A stretch of DNA of 64,000 bases from Micavibrio sp. UBA6145 (GCA_002423205.1 DIUZ01000026.1:370005-434004), one strand, 5' to 3'; positions 7,973 to 16,673 are shown, counted from the first letter of the stretch. Numbers and translations are program-made. Notes: a model not told the origin generated them from the letters alone.

Positions 7973-8671
7973 GTGGCGTTTCTACCCATCACGCTCGGCC
8001 TTGCCGAGCCTAACGGAAAAGCCGGCGGTCTAACCGCCGGCTCTTCTGCTTCCATGCCCGAAATCACGGAAGACATGCGTAATAAGGTTTTCGAACGCGA
8101 TAACCATACGTGCCAATACTGCGGTTTTTCCTCGCGCAAATACCAGATCGTGCGCGCCAAGGGGGCCAAGGCTAACCCTGAAAACCCGTCCGATCTCGTG
8201 ACATCCTGTATTTTCTGCGACCAGTGCTTTGCGCTGGACCGCGTCGCCGCCATGAAATCCGGCGTGCTTGTCTGGCTGCCCGAAATTGACCAGTCCATGC
8301 TTCACCACATCGCCCGCGCCGTTTATGTCGCGCGCATCAGCCAGGGACCGGTGGCCGAGGCTGCCCGCCGTGCGCTTGAAGTCATCACATCCCGCCGGGA
8401 AGAGGCAAAAAAACGCATCAAGACCGATGACCCGGCTGTCTTGAGCATGGTTCTGCGTGATTACATTGACCCGCGCGCCTACAAAAACCGCGGCGACAAA
8501 CTGGACGGTCTGCGCCTGTTCCCGCTCGACCGCCGCACCATTTCCGAGGGCGACCTGGAATTCAACCAGTTCCCCCAAATCCTGGCCTACTGGCGCTCCA
8601 AGGACGGTCCGTTCGGCCAGTGGCAGCCATCCCAGTGGCTGGAAGAGTTCAAGCAGCTCAAAGCCGCCTAG
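7973..8671 (+). CDS. icmJ: IcmJ/DotN-like T4SS coupling-complex protein
   Basis: The core motif is VFERDNHTCQYCGF, followed 45 residues later by SCIFCDQC. This gives two Cys pairs that bind zinc in an HNH-like fold, as in DotN/IcmJ, a component of the Dot/Icm type IV coupling complex that helps recruit substrates at the inner membrane. The conserved ..LVWLPEI.. stretch follows. Two starts are possible. GTG 7973, 11 bp after the icmD-like stop, gives 232 residues and a Leu-rich N-terminus like that of the family. ATG 8054 gives 205 residues. Neither has a good ribosome-binding site. Between them are two GC-rich hairpins that would be coding only if the first start is used. Gene order icmD-icmJ-icmB matches Legionella. 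Confidence 0.82.
   Translation: MAFLPITLGLAEPNGKAGGLTAGSSASMPEITEDMRNKVFERDNHTCQYCGFSSRKYQIVRAKGAKANPENPSDLVTSCIFCDQCFALDRVAAMKSGVLVWLPEIDQSMLHHIARAVYVARISQGPVAEAARRALEVITSRREEAKKRIKTDDPAVLSMVLRDYIDPRAYKNRGDKLDGLRLFPLDRRTISEGDLEFNQFPQILAYWRSKDGPFGQWQPSQWLEEFKQLKAA
8021..8041 (+). terminator. Terminator-like hairpin at the icmD/icmJ junction
   Basis: A perfect 9-bp stem GCCGGCGGT / ACCGCCGGC with a CTA loop is preceded by GGAAAA and followed by TCTTCTGCTT. A smaller hairpin (CTCGGC / GCCGAG, about 7994-8008) lies just upstream. The pair could attenuate transcription into icmJ-icmB, leaving the first two genes more highly expressed. If icmJ starts at GTG 7973 it lies inside the coding region. 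The T-tract is imperfect. Confidence 0.4.
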
Positions 8672-8673
8672 CG

Positions 8674-8765
8674 CGTTGCGGGGAGCCCGAAGGGCGACGC
8701 GGCAATCCATGCAATCTAACCAGTTGAAAGACCGTACGGATTGCTGTGCTGCGTTCTCAATGACA
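8674..8765. repeat. REP/palindromic extragenic element
   Basis: Between icmJ and icmB lies an imperfect inverted repeat. The left arm GCGTTGCGGGGAGCCCGAAG...GGCAATCC (8674-8708) faces GGATTGCTGTGCTGCGTTCTCAATGAC (8738-8764). This is the look of the 'CAATGACG...GGATTGC' palindromic repeats scattered between genes in many alphaproteobacteria. No second copy was noticed in the window. The remainder of the gap before icmB holds no gene. Confidence 0.55.
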
Positions 8766-8824
8766 GCCTAGATACACCGCTGATTTCAAGGTACAATCGT
8801 TAAGATTTACAGCGCGCTGATTCG

Positions 8825-11815
8825 ATGTCCTTTTTTGACAAATTCTTCTCACCTTTCGTGAACGGCTTCAGGCAGCCGGTGGAATCGTTTATCCGCCTTG
8901 AAACGGCCGATGACGAGAACACGATTGTCGCCGCTGATGGATCGCTGCTGTCCTATCTCAAAGTCGATGGATCGCGTCAGATCATCGGTGAAGAGGAATA
9001 CGCCCATCTGGTCGAATCCGCGACCGTCAAACTCGGCGCGCGTTTCGACCGCCGCGGCCACGCGATGCAGATTTTCTTCGTGCGTGACCCCGCCCGTTCG
9101 CGCGGCGCGCTGGAAGAACTGGTCCGCCCCTCGCTGACAGCGTCACGCAACATCGGTCTCGATCTCGAGGATCTGTTCCGTGAACGCGTGCGCCACCTCT
9201 CACACTACATGGTCTGGGAAGAATGTTACTTCGTGCTGTGGACCCGCCCCAGCATCCTGACCAAATCCGATTACGCGCGCGCATCGAAAGATTCCAAAAA
9301 CAAAAAATGGGTCAACGCGCCGAACGCGCAATACCCGCTGGCCGCGCTTGATGTCCTGCGTGCCCGTCACCGTTCATACGTGGCCGGTATCATGTCCGCG
9401 CTGGATGAACTGGGCATTCGTGCCGATCTTCTGGAATCGCATGATGCATTGCGCGCGGTGCGCAACAACATGTTCCCGGACCACGTCAACGACAAATGGA
9501 AGCCGGTTCTTCCTGGCGATCCGATTCCGGTACGCGCCGCCAAGGACCCGAACGATCTTTCTGACATTCTCTGGCCGCCGCTGCGCCAGCAGATAACCGC
9601 GTCCAGTGCTACGATCAAATCCGACCATATCGTCCAGATCGGCGGCATGCTGTGGGGTGGTTGCGACATTGTGCTGGCCCCGATGGACCCGTCGCCGTTC
9701 CCGATGCTGCTCAACCGCCTGTTCGAAACCAAGGTGCCGTTCCGCATCTCGTTCCTGATCGAATCCGGCGGTGCGGAGGGCATGAACGCCAAAAATTCCA
9801 TCGCAACATTCCTGACCATCACCAATCCCATCAACCGGACCATCAAAAACTCGCTGGACGCGCTCAAGGCGCTCGCGCGGTCCGAGCCTGTCGTAAAACT
9901 GCGCATCTCGCTCGCGACATGGGCACCCGCGGATAAACCTGAACTGGTCGAAGACCGTGTTTCTGTTCTGATGCAGGCGGCGGAAGCATGGGGTTACTGC
10001 CAGGTCTCAAACGTTGTCGGGGACCCGCTGGAATGCGTGATGTCGTCGACCATGGGCATTGCCTGCGCCTCCACCGCGCCGGCCGCCATCGCGCCAATGG
10101 CCGATGTCATGAAGCTTCTGCCGTGGCAGCGCCCCTCAAGCCCGTTCGACAAGGGCGCGTTGCTGTTGCGCACGCCGGACGGCAAGGTCTGGCCGTATCA
10201 GACCGGCACATCGCTGACCACCACGTGGTTCGATCTTATCTTCGCGCAACCCGGTGCCGGTAAATCGGTGCTGATGAATTCGCTTAACCTTGGCACATGC
10301 CTGTCGCCGGGTCTGTCCCGCCTGCCTTTCGTGGCGGTCATCGACATCGGCCCGTCATCGTCGGGTCTTATCTCGCTGATCAAGGAAGCATTGCCGCAGG
10401 AACGCCGCCACGAAGCGGCCTATTACCGTCTGCAGATGTCGCCGCAATACGCGATCAACCCGTTCGACACGCAGCTTGGCTGCCGTTATCCGCTGATGGA
10501 TGAACGCAGCTACCTGACGGAATTGCTGACCCTGCTTTGCACCCCGCCGGGTCAGGAACGCCCCTATGACGGTATCCAGCAGCTTGCGGGCCTTGTCGTC
10601 GATGAAATGTATCGCTGGCGTGATGACTCCACTGCCAACTCCGAAGCGCGCCCGTATCTGCCCCGCGTCGATCACGATATCGACGAGGCGATCAAGAAAT
10701 ACAACATTCACCTGCCCGCCGATCCGTACTGGTGGGATATCGTCGACCAGTTCTTTGACCGTGAACTTTGGCACCTTGCCAATCTGGCGCAGCGTCATGC
10801 GGTCCCGGTTCTGGGTGACGGCATCACCGCCGCCCGCCGCCCGCAGATCCGCTCGCTGCTGGAAGAAACACAGATCGGTACATCCGCCGAAACCGTGATC
10901 AATGCGTTCGAACGTATGATCACATCCGCCATTCGTGAATATCCAATTCTGGCATCCGTCACGCGCTTTGAAATCACCGATGCGCGCGTCTGCTCGCTCG
11001 ACCTTATGGACGTGGCACCGCAGGGCGATGAAACCGCCGATCGCCAGACATCGATCATGTACATGCTGGCCCGCCACGCGCTGGTCCGCAGCTGGTGGAT
11101 GAGCATGGACTCACTCCGCGCCATTCCTGAAAAATACCGCAAGTATCACGAAAGCCGTCTGGTCGACATGGGCGAAACCCCCAAGCGTCTGTGCTACGAC
11201 GAATTCCACCGTACCGCCAAATCCAAATCCGTGCGCGGCCAGATCATCCGCGACGTCCGTGAAGGTCGTAAACGCTCTGTTCAGATCGTCCTGTCGTCGC
11301 AGCTTCTGGATGACTTTGACAATGACATGATCGACCTTGCAACCGGTGTCTGGGTTCTGGGTACGGCCGTGTCCGAACGCGCTGTTGAAAACGTGCAGGC
11401 ACGCTTTGGCCTGTCCAATACTGCGCGTCAGGTTATCCGCCACCGCCTGACCGGTCCGCGCGCAGCCGGCGCGCCCGCATTGCTGGTTCTTGGCACGAAC
11501 GAGGGCCGCTACGAACAGCATTTGATCAATACGCTGGGCCCGGTTGAACTTTGGGCGCTTTCCACATCCGGCGAAGATGTCGCCATTCGTAACCGCCTGT
11601 ACACGCGCCTTGGCGCACGCCGCGCGCGCCAGTTGCTGGCATCCAACTTCCCGGGCGGTTCTGCCCGCTCCGAAATCAAGCGCCGCGTTTTCGCCCGTGC
11701 TGAAAGCGGCGAAACGCAGACCACCGCCGTCTCCGCCGTGGTGGAAGAAATCGTCGAAGAACTGGTCGCCATGTCGCACAGCAACCCCGAACAAGATTCG
11801 TCGCAGCAAGGCTGA
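8825..11815 (+). CDS. icmB: IcmB/DotO-type VirB4-like T4SS ATPase
   Basis: The 996-residue protein matches the IcmB/DotO (TraU) class of VirB4-like ATPases in length (about 1000) and layout. An N-terminal membrane-associating part (about 1-440) is followed by a RecA-like domain with Walker A QPGAGKSV at about residues 475-482. Walker B-like LCYDEFH lies at about 788-794 and an RSVQIVLSSQ segment near 820. The energising ATPase docks at the inner-membrane face of the secretion channel. It follows icmJ after 153 bp of spacer holding a palindromic element, and its stop is 2 bp before the next start. The Walker motifs are intact, so an active system is likely, although the outer-membrane core genes (dotC, dotD, dotH, dotG) are not in the window. 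Confidence 0.93.
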   Translation: MSFFDKFFSPFVNGFRQPVESFIRLETADDENTIVAADGSLLSYLKVDGSRQIIGEEEYAHLVESATVKLGARFDRRGHAMQIFFVRDPARSRGALEELVRPSLTASRNIGLDLEDLFRERVRHLSHYMVWEECYFVLWTRPSILTKSDYARASKDSKNKKWVNAPNAQYPLAALDVLRARHRSYVAGIMSALDELGIRADLLESHDALRAVRNNMFPDHVNDKWKPVLPGDPIPVRAAKDPNDLSDILWPPLRQQITASSATIKSDHIVQIGGMLWGGCDIVLAPMDPSPFPMLLNRLFETKVPFRISFLIESGGAEGMNAKNSIATFLTITNPINRTIKNSLDALKALARSEPVVKLRISLATWAPADKPELVEDRVSVLMQAAEAWGYCQVSNVVGDPLECVMSSTMGIACASTAPAAIAPMADVMKLLPWQRPSSPFDKGALLLRTPDGKVWPYQTGTSLTTTWFDLIFAQPGAGKSVLMNSLNLGTCLSPGLSRLPFVAVIDIGPSSSGLISLIKEALPQERRHEAAYYRLQMSPQYAINPFDTQLGCRYPLMDERSYLTELLTLLCTPPGQERPYDGIQQLAGLVVDEMYRWRDDSTANSEARPYLPRVDHDIDEAIKKYNIHLPADPYWWDIVDQFFDRELWHLANLAQRHAVPVLGDGITAARRPQIRSLLEETQIGTSAETVINAFERMITSAIREYPILASVTRFEITDARVCSLDLMDVAPQGDETADRQTSIMYMLARHALVRSWWMSMDSLRAIPEKYRKYHESRLVDMGETPKRLCYDEFHRTAKSKSVRGQIIRDVREGRKRSVQIVLSSQLLDDFDNDMIDLATGVWVLGTAVSERAVENVQARFGLSNTARQVIRHRLTGPRAAGAPALLVLGTNEGRYEQHLINTLGPVELWALSTSGEDVAIRNRLYTRLGARRARQLLASNFPGGSARSEIKRRVFARAESGETQTTAVSAVVEEIVEELVAMSHSNPEQDSSQQG

Positions 11816-11817
11816 TC

Positions 11818-12276
11818 ATGGACACGGGATTTTTAAACGACAAAATTCTCGGACTTAAAACCGGGGTCTGGCTGGCCATTCTGGTGGTCGTAAGCGCAGC
11901 CGGCATCTGGTACAAGGTCTCGCAGCCCGCTTATGCCACGCAGCGTTACGGCATCTGCAAAGTCTTCCTTGAACAATATTTACGGTTTCCAACCACGCTG
12001 GTGATCAATCAGGGCGGTGAAACCCGCGGCAGTGCCGTGATACGTTTTTCCGACGTCAATCCCTTCGGATCGCAACAGGTCCGCACATTTGAATGTTTCT
12101 TCTCGCAAGATGCGAAGGGCCGGATAACGCTCTCGCGCATCACCATGGACCGCAAAGCGATTCCAGAAGAGAAAATAAAATTCTTCCAGAAAGAAATGCC
12201 GCTTCTGATGGTGCAGGAACTGGATAATGCCCTGCCCAAGGACCTGCCGTCCAACCTGCTTGATTACAAAGACTGA
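11818..12276 (+). CDS. Unknown single-TM protein, last gene of the Icm cluster
   Basis: The 152-residue protein has one transmembrane helix at about residues 14-34 (TGVWLAILVVVSAAGIWYKV). A predicted periplasmic domain of about 115 residues follows, with two cysteines (GICKVF, FECFFS) that could form a disulfide. The start is 2 bp after the icmB stop, so the two are almost certainly co-translated, and a strong terminator follows. I do not recognise the family. The position and topology suggest an accessory inner-membrane subunit of the secretion system, which is inference from context only. Confidence 0.75.
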   Translation: MDTGFLNDKILGLKTGVWLAILVVVSAAGIWYKVSQPAYATQRYGICKVFLEQYLRFPTTLVINQGGETRGSAVIRFSDVNPFGSQQVRTFECFFSQDAKGRITLSRITMDRKAIPEEKIKFFQKEMPLLMVQELDNALPKDLPSNLLDYKD

Positions 12277-12300
12277 TTTTGCGGCGGTGCAAACCGCATA

Positions 12301-12324
12301 AAAACCCCGGTTTTCCGGGGTTTT
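12301..12324 (+). terminator. Rho-independent terminator of the Icm-like cluster
   Basis: A 10-bp stem AAAACCCCGG / CCGGGGTTTT with a TTTT loop, 25 bp after the stop codon of the last cluster gene. The stem has its own A/T tracts on both sides. Confidence 0.88.
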
Positions 12325-12393
12325 CACTTTAGGCTCTGCTTTAACCATTTCCAAAAATTGACAGTTTCAGCCATGCATTCGTAGGGTGGGGGC

Positions 12394-13182
12394 ATGAGAC
12401 CTCTATGGAAACGCGCCCTGCGCAAAATCGCAATACCCACGGCACGCATTGGCCTGCGTGCCCTGACGCAGGTGTTCGACCAGGTCGCGACGCCTGACGG
12501 ACAGGTTTATACCGTCAATCGCAACATTCACCCGTTTGACTATCTTGCGCTGAAACGCGGCATCTATGAAAAGGATGAACGCGGCTTGATGCGCGCACTG
12601 TTTACTCCGGATGAGTCCATCATCGATATCGGCGCCAATATCGGCGTTGTTGCATCCACGGCACTGGAAGAAAAACTGGTTGATGGCGGCCACATCGTCT
12701 GTGTGGAGCCCAACCCGAAATCCCTGTATCCGCTTCGCCGCAACATGGAACGTGCCGTATCGCTTCGCCCTTTACGCAGTTACGAGATTGTTGAACGCGC
12801 AGTCAGCGCACAGGCGCAAGGTCATGCCCATTTCCGCCAGCGCGATAATCTAAGCTCCGGCCTTGCAACATCGACGACGCCCAACCGCCGCGATAAAATG
12901 CTGTGCGTGCAGACTGTCTCGCTGTCAGACCTGGTGAACCGCCATGCCACACACGGGGCATCCCTGATCTGTGACGCGGAAGGCGCTGAAATCGATATGA
13001 TCCGCAAAGAGCCGGATGCTTTCGGCAAAATCCGCCAGATTGTCATCGAACTGCATGAACCGTCTTTGACCGGCCGCCCTGACGCAACGCCGGATATTAT
13101 GGCGGGCGAAATCGAAAAACTCGGCTTTAAATGCGGCGGCCGTGCCGGAAATACCTTCTATTTTGCCAAAGGCCCGCGTTAG
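12394..13182 (+). CDS. FkbM-family SAM-dependent methyltransferase
   Basis: The 262-residue protein has a class I SAM-binding motif, IIDIGANIGVVAS (about residues 72-84), followed by the FkbM-type acidic loop CVEPNPKSLYPLRRNM (about 104-119). A conserved LICDAEGAEIDMI segment lies near 190. FkbM-family enzymes O-methylate sugars or other small molecules, often on surface polysaccharides; the substrate here is unknown. It stands alone between the Icm cluster terminator and an aldo/keto reductase gene. The N-terminus (about 1-35) is basic and not clearly part of the fold. Confidence 0.82.
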   Translation: MRPLWKRALRKIAIPTARIGLRALTQVFDQVATPDGQVYTVNRNIHPFDYLALKRGIYEKDERGLMRALFTPDESIIDIGANIGVVASTALEEKLVDGGHIVCVEPNPKSLYPLRRNMERAVSLRPLRSYEIVERAVSAQAQGHAHFRQRDNLSSGLATSTTPNRRDKMLCVQTVSLSDLVNRHATHGASLICDAEGAEIDMIRKEPDAFGKIRQIVIELHEPSLTGRPDATPDIMAGEIEKLGFKCGGRAGNTFYFAKGPR

Positions 13183-13263
13183 GGCGGTTTGTCTCACTTC
13201 CCAAACCCGTATCCTTGCGCTACCTAAGGCGCAAAGAAATTCAAAGGGTAGGGGACTCCATCC

Positions 13264-14310
13264 ATGCAAATGAAAAAACTGGGCCGCACCGGCGTGAGCG
13301 TGACCGATATCTGCCTTGGCACCATGACCTGGGGTAACCAGAATACCGAAGATGAGGGCCACGCCCAGATGGATTACGCGGTCGAACGCGGCATCACGTT
13401 TTTCGACACGGCTGAAATGTACGCCGTCCCGCCCAGCGCCGAAACATACGGCAAAACCGAAAGCATCATCGGTACGTGGTTTGCAAAAAAGAAAAACCGC
13501 GCCGACATCATCCTGATGACCAAGATGGCGGGTCCCGGCATGCCGTGGGTGCGCGGCGGCGCGCCGATCAGCGGCAAGGCATTGACGCAGGCCGTCGAAG
13601 GCTCGCTCCAGCGTCTGCAGACCGATTATATCGACGTGTATCAATTGCACTGGCCCAACCGCCCGTTCCCGCATTTCGCCAATCACGGCGCAGGCCGTAT
13701 TGATTTTACGGCCACGGATACGGCAAAAGAAGAAGCGTCACTGCTTGATACATTGCAGGCGCTGGGCGAGGCCCAGAAGGCAGGGAAAATCCGTCATTTT
13801 GGCCTCTCGAACGATTCCGCCTGGGGAATCATGAAATACATTGCCCTTGCCGAAAAACATAACCTGCCCCGCCCGCAATCCATCCAGTGTGAATTCGGCC
13901 CCCTGAACCGCCATGACGATCCGTACGTGGCCGAGGTGTGTGTGCGTGAAGATGTGGCGTATCTTCCGTGGTCGCCGCTGGGCGGCGGTGTGCTGTCCGG
14001 AAAATATGCGGGCGGCGCAAGGCCCGCCGGTGCCCGCTGGACCGTTGATCCGCGCATGCCGCATCGCGATACGCCGCAAACCCATGCGGCCGTGGCTGAA
14101 TATATCGCCATTGCCAAAAAACATGGGCTTGATGTCGTCCAGATGGCGATTGCATTTTGCCGTCAGCAGAATTTCGCGACATCGACCATCATCGGTGCAA
14201 CCACGATGGACCAGCTGAAAAACGCGATCGATGCGGGTGACCTGACGCTCAGCGCTGACGTGCTGCGCGAGATGGACGGCGTTTACCGGAAATATCCGCT
14301 GCCTTTTTAA
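13264..14310 (+). CDS. Aldo/keto reductase (Tas-like)
   Basis: The 348-residue protein is an NADP(H)-dependent aldo/keto reductase of the Tas/YajO-like group. It starts MKKLGRTGVSVTDICLGTMTWG and has the catalytic tetrad in FDTAEMY (Asp and Tyr, about residues 42-48), a TKMAG Lys near 82, and LHWPNR (His about 124). The cofactor-binding region near the C-terminus (TSTIIGATTMDQL) is present. The family barrel is complete. The preceding AGGGTAGGGG is a plausible ribosome-binding region. The last 62 bp overlap, in antisense, the 3' end of the UbiH-type gene. The physiological substrate is unknown. Confidence 0.92.
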   Translation: MQMKKLGRTGVSVTDICLGTMTWGNQNTEDEGHAQMDYAVERGITFFDTAEMYAVPPSAETYGKTESIIGTWFAKKKNRADIILMTKMAGPGMPWVRGGAPISGKALTQAVEGSLQRLQTDYIDVYQLHWPNRPFPHFANHGAGRIDFTATDTAKEEASLLDTLQALGEAQKAGKIRHFGLSNDSAWGIMKYIALAEKHNLPRPQSIQCEFGPLNRHDDPYVAEVCVREDVAYLPWSPLGGGVLSGKYAGGARPAGARWTVDPRMPHRDTPQTHAAVAEYIAIAKKHGLDVVQMAIAFCRQQNFATSTIIGATTMDQLKNAIDAGDLTLSADVLREMDGVYRKYPLPF

Positions 14311-15490
14311 AGGCCCCCAGTCCCATCGCCTGTTCCATGAAGAAACGCTTGGCGAAAGACAGGCGCGACACCATGTGCAGCCCCGCCTTGCGCAGCAATG
14401 ACACCGGAATGAAGTCGTTGGAAAACAGCATGGTCAGTCCGTCGGTCGCAAATGCCATGCTCAGATTGTCCATGCGCCGCTCGGACTGGAATTGTTTTAA
14501 AACGGCCCTGTCGCCGATATCGCTGCCTTTGTGTTCGCGCAGAATATCCGCAAGCGCCGCAATGTCGCGAAGGCTCATGTTCAGGCCCTGACCCGCAGTC
14601 GGGTGGATGCCGTGCGCAGCCTCCGCCACCAGCACGGCGCGCGGTGCGGTATAGGCATATGATTTTGCCAGCGATAATGGAAACGCCCCGCGTTTTCCTG
14701 CTACGCGCATGGTGCCGTACCGGCCCGCGCTGCGTTCATTCAATGCCGCGTTGAATATATCTTCGTCGCAATCAATCCATGGCCGTGCATCGCCGCCGTG
14801 CACGGTCCACACCAATGCGCTGCGATGCGTCCCATCCGGAAGGTCGGTAAACGGAAGCAGGGCGAACGGCCCTTCGGCCATGAAATGCTCAACCGCCATG
14901 CCGTGATGGGGTTTCTCATGCACCACAAGACACACGATGGCGGTTTGCTTGTAATCGCGGCCCCATGTCCCGATGCGCATGACATCGCGCAAAATCGACT
15001 TGCGTCCATCCGCGCCGATCACAAGACCGACATCAATATTTTTGCCGCTATCCAGTATAATACGCGCATGCGTATCGGTGAACGTCACATCGCGGACCTT
15101 TACGCCGGTCAGATGTCTCACTGTTTTGAGTGACTGCACGCGCGCCACAAGCGCACGGCGCAGATCGGCGTTATCGACAATCCACCCAAACGCCTCGGCA
15201 TCAATCTCTTTGCTGTCGAAATTCAGGACATGCTTTGAATCGCCATCAAGAATGTCGATGGTTTTGATCGCCTCGCGGTTACCGGCAAGGCTTTGCCACA
15301 CGCCGGCGTCTTCCATCACCTGACGCGACCCGTATGAAATGGCCGTGGTCCGGACGTCGTATCCGGCGGATGCGCTGGTCGATAGCGCTTCAGCGTCGAT
15401 GCAGGTCACGTCAAACCCGGCTTCGCCCAGAAGCGCCGCCAGTGTCAGACCGGCGAGACCCCCGCCAATAATGCCAATCGTGTTTGCCAT
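14249..15490 (-). CDS. UbiH/UbiF/COQ6-type FAD-dependent hydroxylase
   Basis: The 413-residue flavoprotein monooxygenase starts at MANTIGIIGGGLAGLTLAAL, the Rossmann GxGxxG motif for FAD (about residues 7-12). It has the DG motif VIGADGRKS (about 160) and the second FAD motif near residues 285-305 (HGIHPTAGQGLNMSLRDI). These are characteristic of the UbiH/UbiF/VisC family that hydroxylates the ubiquinone ring. Which ring position is not clear. The usual GDAAH is written VAEAAH here, so the Asp is replaced by Glu. A longer in-frame start at 15562 exists, but 15490 gives the exact family N-terminus. It follows yggS by 7 bp. Confidence 0.88.
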   Translation of the reverse strand: MANTIGIIGGGLAGLTLAALLGEAGFDVTCIDAEALSTSASAGYDVRTTAISYGSRQVMEDAGVWQSLAGNREAIKTIDILDGDSKHVLNFDSKEIDAEAFGWIVDNADLRRALVARVQSLKTVRHLTGVKVRDVTFTDTHARIILDSGKNIDVGLVIGADGRKSILRDVMRIGTWGRDYKQTAIVCLVVHEKPHHGMAVEHFMAEGPFALLPFTDLPDGTHRSALVWTVHGGDARPWIDCDEDIFNAALNERSAGRYGTMRVAGKRGAFPLSLAKSYAYTAPRAVLVAEAAHGIHPTAGQGLNMSLRDIAALADILREHKGSDIGDRAVLKQFQSERRMDNLSMAFATDGLTMLFSNDFIPVSLLRKAGLHMVSRLSFAKRFFMEQAMGLGAFKKAADISGKRRPSRAARQR

Positions 15491-15497
15491 GCCTTGG

Positions 15498-16133
15498 TTA
15501 TACGCCTCCGCGCGCGCCGAACAAGATGGATCCCAGGCGTACATGCGTGGAACCCATCGCAATCGCGGTTTCGTAATCGCCGGACATGCCCATGCTTAAA
15601 TGTTTCAGGTTCAGGCGTCTTGCCGCCGCCGCCAGCATCTCGAAATGTGCCTTCGGGTCGGCATCGGCCGGGGGGATGCACATAAGGCCGTTGATAGTCA
15701 GGTTCTTGCCCACGCAATACCGGTACAGCGAATCCAGATCATCCGGCAAAACCCCGCCTTTTTGCGGCTCCAGCCCCGTATTGACCTGGATATAACACGC
15801 GATCTGCCGGTTTTGCCTGTCCATTTCAGCCACCAGCGCATCGACCAGGCGTTCCCGGTCCACGGTTTCGATCACGTCAAACAGGGCCACCGCCTCCCGC
15901 GCCTTGTTGGTCTGTAACGGCCCGATCAGATGCAGTTCAAGGTCGGTATAGGCGGCCCGTTTACCGGCCCAGTGTTCTTTCGCTTCCTGTACCCGGTTCT
16001 CGCCGAATACGCGCAAACCCGCATCCAGCGCCGCCTGAAGGGTCTCGGCGCTTTGCGTCTTGGTCACGGCCACCAGCGTCACCTGCGGCGGAATACGGGC
16101 CTGAATGGCCCTGATATTGGCTTTGATATCCAT
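15498..16133 (-). CDS. yggS: YggS/PROSC-family PLP-binding homeostasis protein
   Basis: The 211-residue protein has the YggS signature: VTLVAVTKTQSAETL near residues 20-34, whose Lys carries pyridoxal phosphate, then FGENRVQEA, LHLIGPLQTNK, YIQVNTG and the C-terminal LSMGMSGDYETAI with RLGSILFG. YggS keeps PLP and amino-acid pools in balance and has no known catalytic reaction. The chosen start (MDIKANI) matches the family; an upstream start at 16184 would add 17 residues. It leads a two-gene operon with the UbiH-type hydroxylase and diverges from mscL. Confidence 0.95.
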   Translation of the reverse strand: MDIKANIRAIQARIPPQVTLVAVTKTQSAETLQAALDAGLRVFGENRVQEAKEHWAGKRAAYTDLELHLIGPLQTNKAREAVALFDVIETVDRERLVDALVAEMDRQNRQIACYIQVNTGLEPQKGGVLPDDLDSLYRYCVGKNLTINGLMCIPPADADPKAHFEMLAAAARRLNLKHLSMGMSGDYETAIAMGSTHVRLGSILFGARGGV

Positions 16134-16204
16134 GGGGTCCGAGTTTGACAGGGGCTGATCGGTGTGACAAATCAAATGGCACATATCACTGTGAAAGGAA
16201 TCCT

Positions 16205-16621
16205 ATGTCTCTGGTTAAGGAATTCAAGGAATTCATCATGCGCGGCAACGTGCTGGATCTGGCCGTCGGTATCATCATCGGCGCGGCCTTTACCGCGATC
16301 GTTTCATCCCTAGTAGATGACATGATCATGCCGGTCATCGGCCTTATGCTGCACGGTATCGATTTCTCGAACCTGTTCGTCAATCTCAGGGACCCGATGG
16401 ATACAACCTACGTGACCGTGGCTGCGGCCAAGGCCGCGGGCGTCCCGACCCTCAATTATGGCCTTTTCATCAACGCCATCATCAAGTTCATGATCGTGGG
16501 TTTTGCGGTATTTATGCTGATCAAGGGCATGCACCGCCTGGTCCGCAAGAAGGAAGCCGCCGCAGGCCCGTCGGAAGACGTCCTTTTGCTGCGGGAAATC
16601 AGGGATTTGCTTAAAAAATAG
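16205..16621 (+). CDS. mscL: Large-conductance mechanosensitive channel MscL
   Basis: The 138-residue protein is a standard MscL. It has a short N-terminal amphipathic helix (SLVKEFKEFIMRGNVLDLAVG) and TM1 with the pore-lining AVGIIIGAAFTAIVSSLVDD (about residues 20-40). A periplasmic loop and TM2 near 85-105 (NYGLFINAIIKFMIVGFAVFML) follow, then a charged C-terminal bundle. It opens under membrane tension to release solutes during hypo-osmotic shock. GAAAGGA sits 6-12 bp before the ATG. The gene is directly upstream of tRNA-Ala. Confidence 0.98.
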   Translation: MSLVKEFKEFIMRGNVLDLAVGIIIGAAFTAIVSSLVDDMIMPVIGLMLHGIDFSNLFVNLRDPMDTTYVTVAAAKAAGVPTLNYGLFINAIIKFMIVGFAVFMLIKGMHRLVRKKEAAAGPSEDVLLLREIRDLLKK

Positions 16622-16673
16622 TTTTGCTTGAATCTGGCCGCGACCTGCCTTAAAACCGGTCCACCAGAAATAC

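Noticed and set aside
7835..8053. Extension of the icmJ frame upstream to 7835
   Set aside because: The stretch 7835-7962 lies inside the icmD-like gene in another frame; only the part from GTG 7973 on is a possible coding start.
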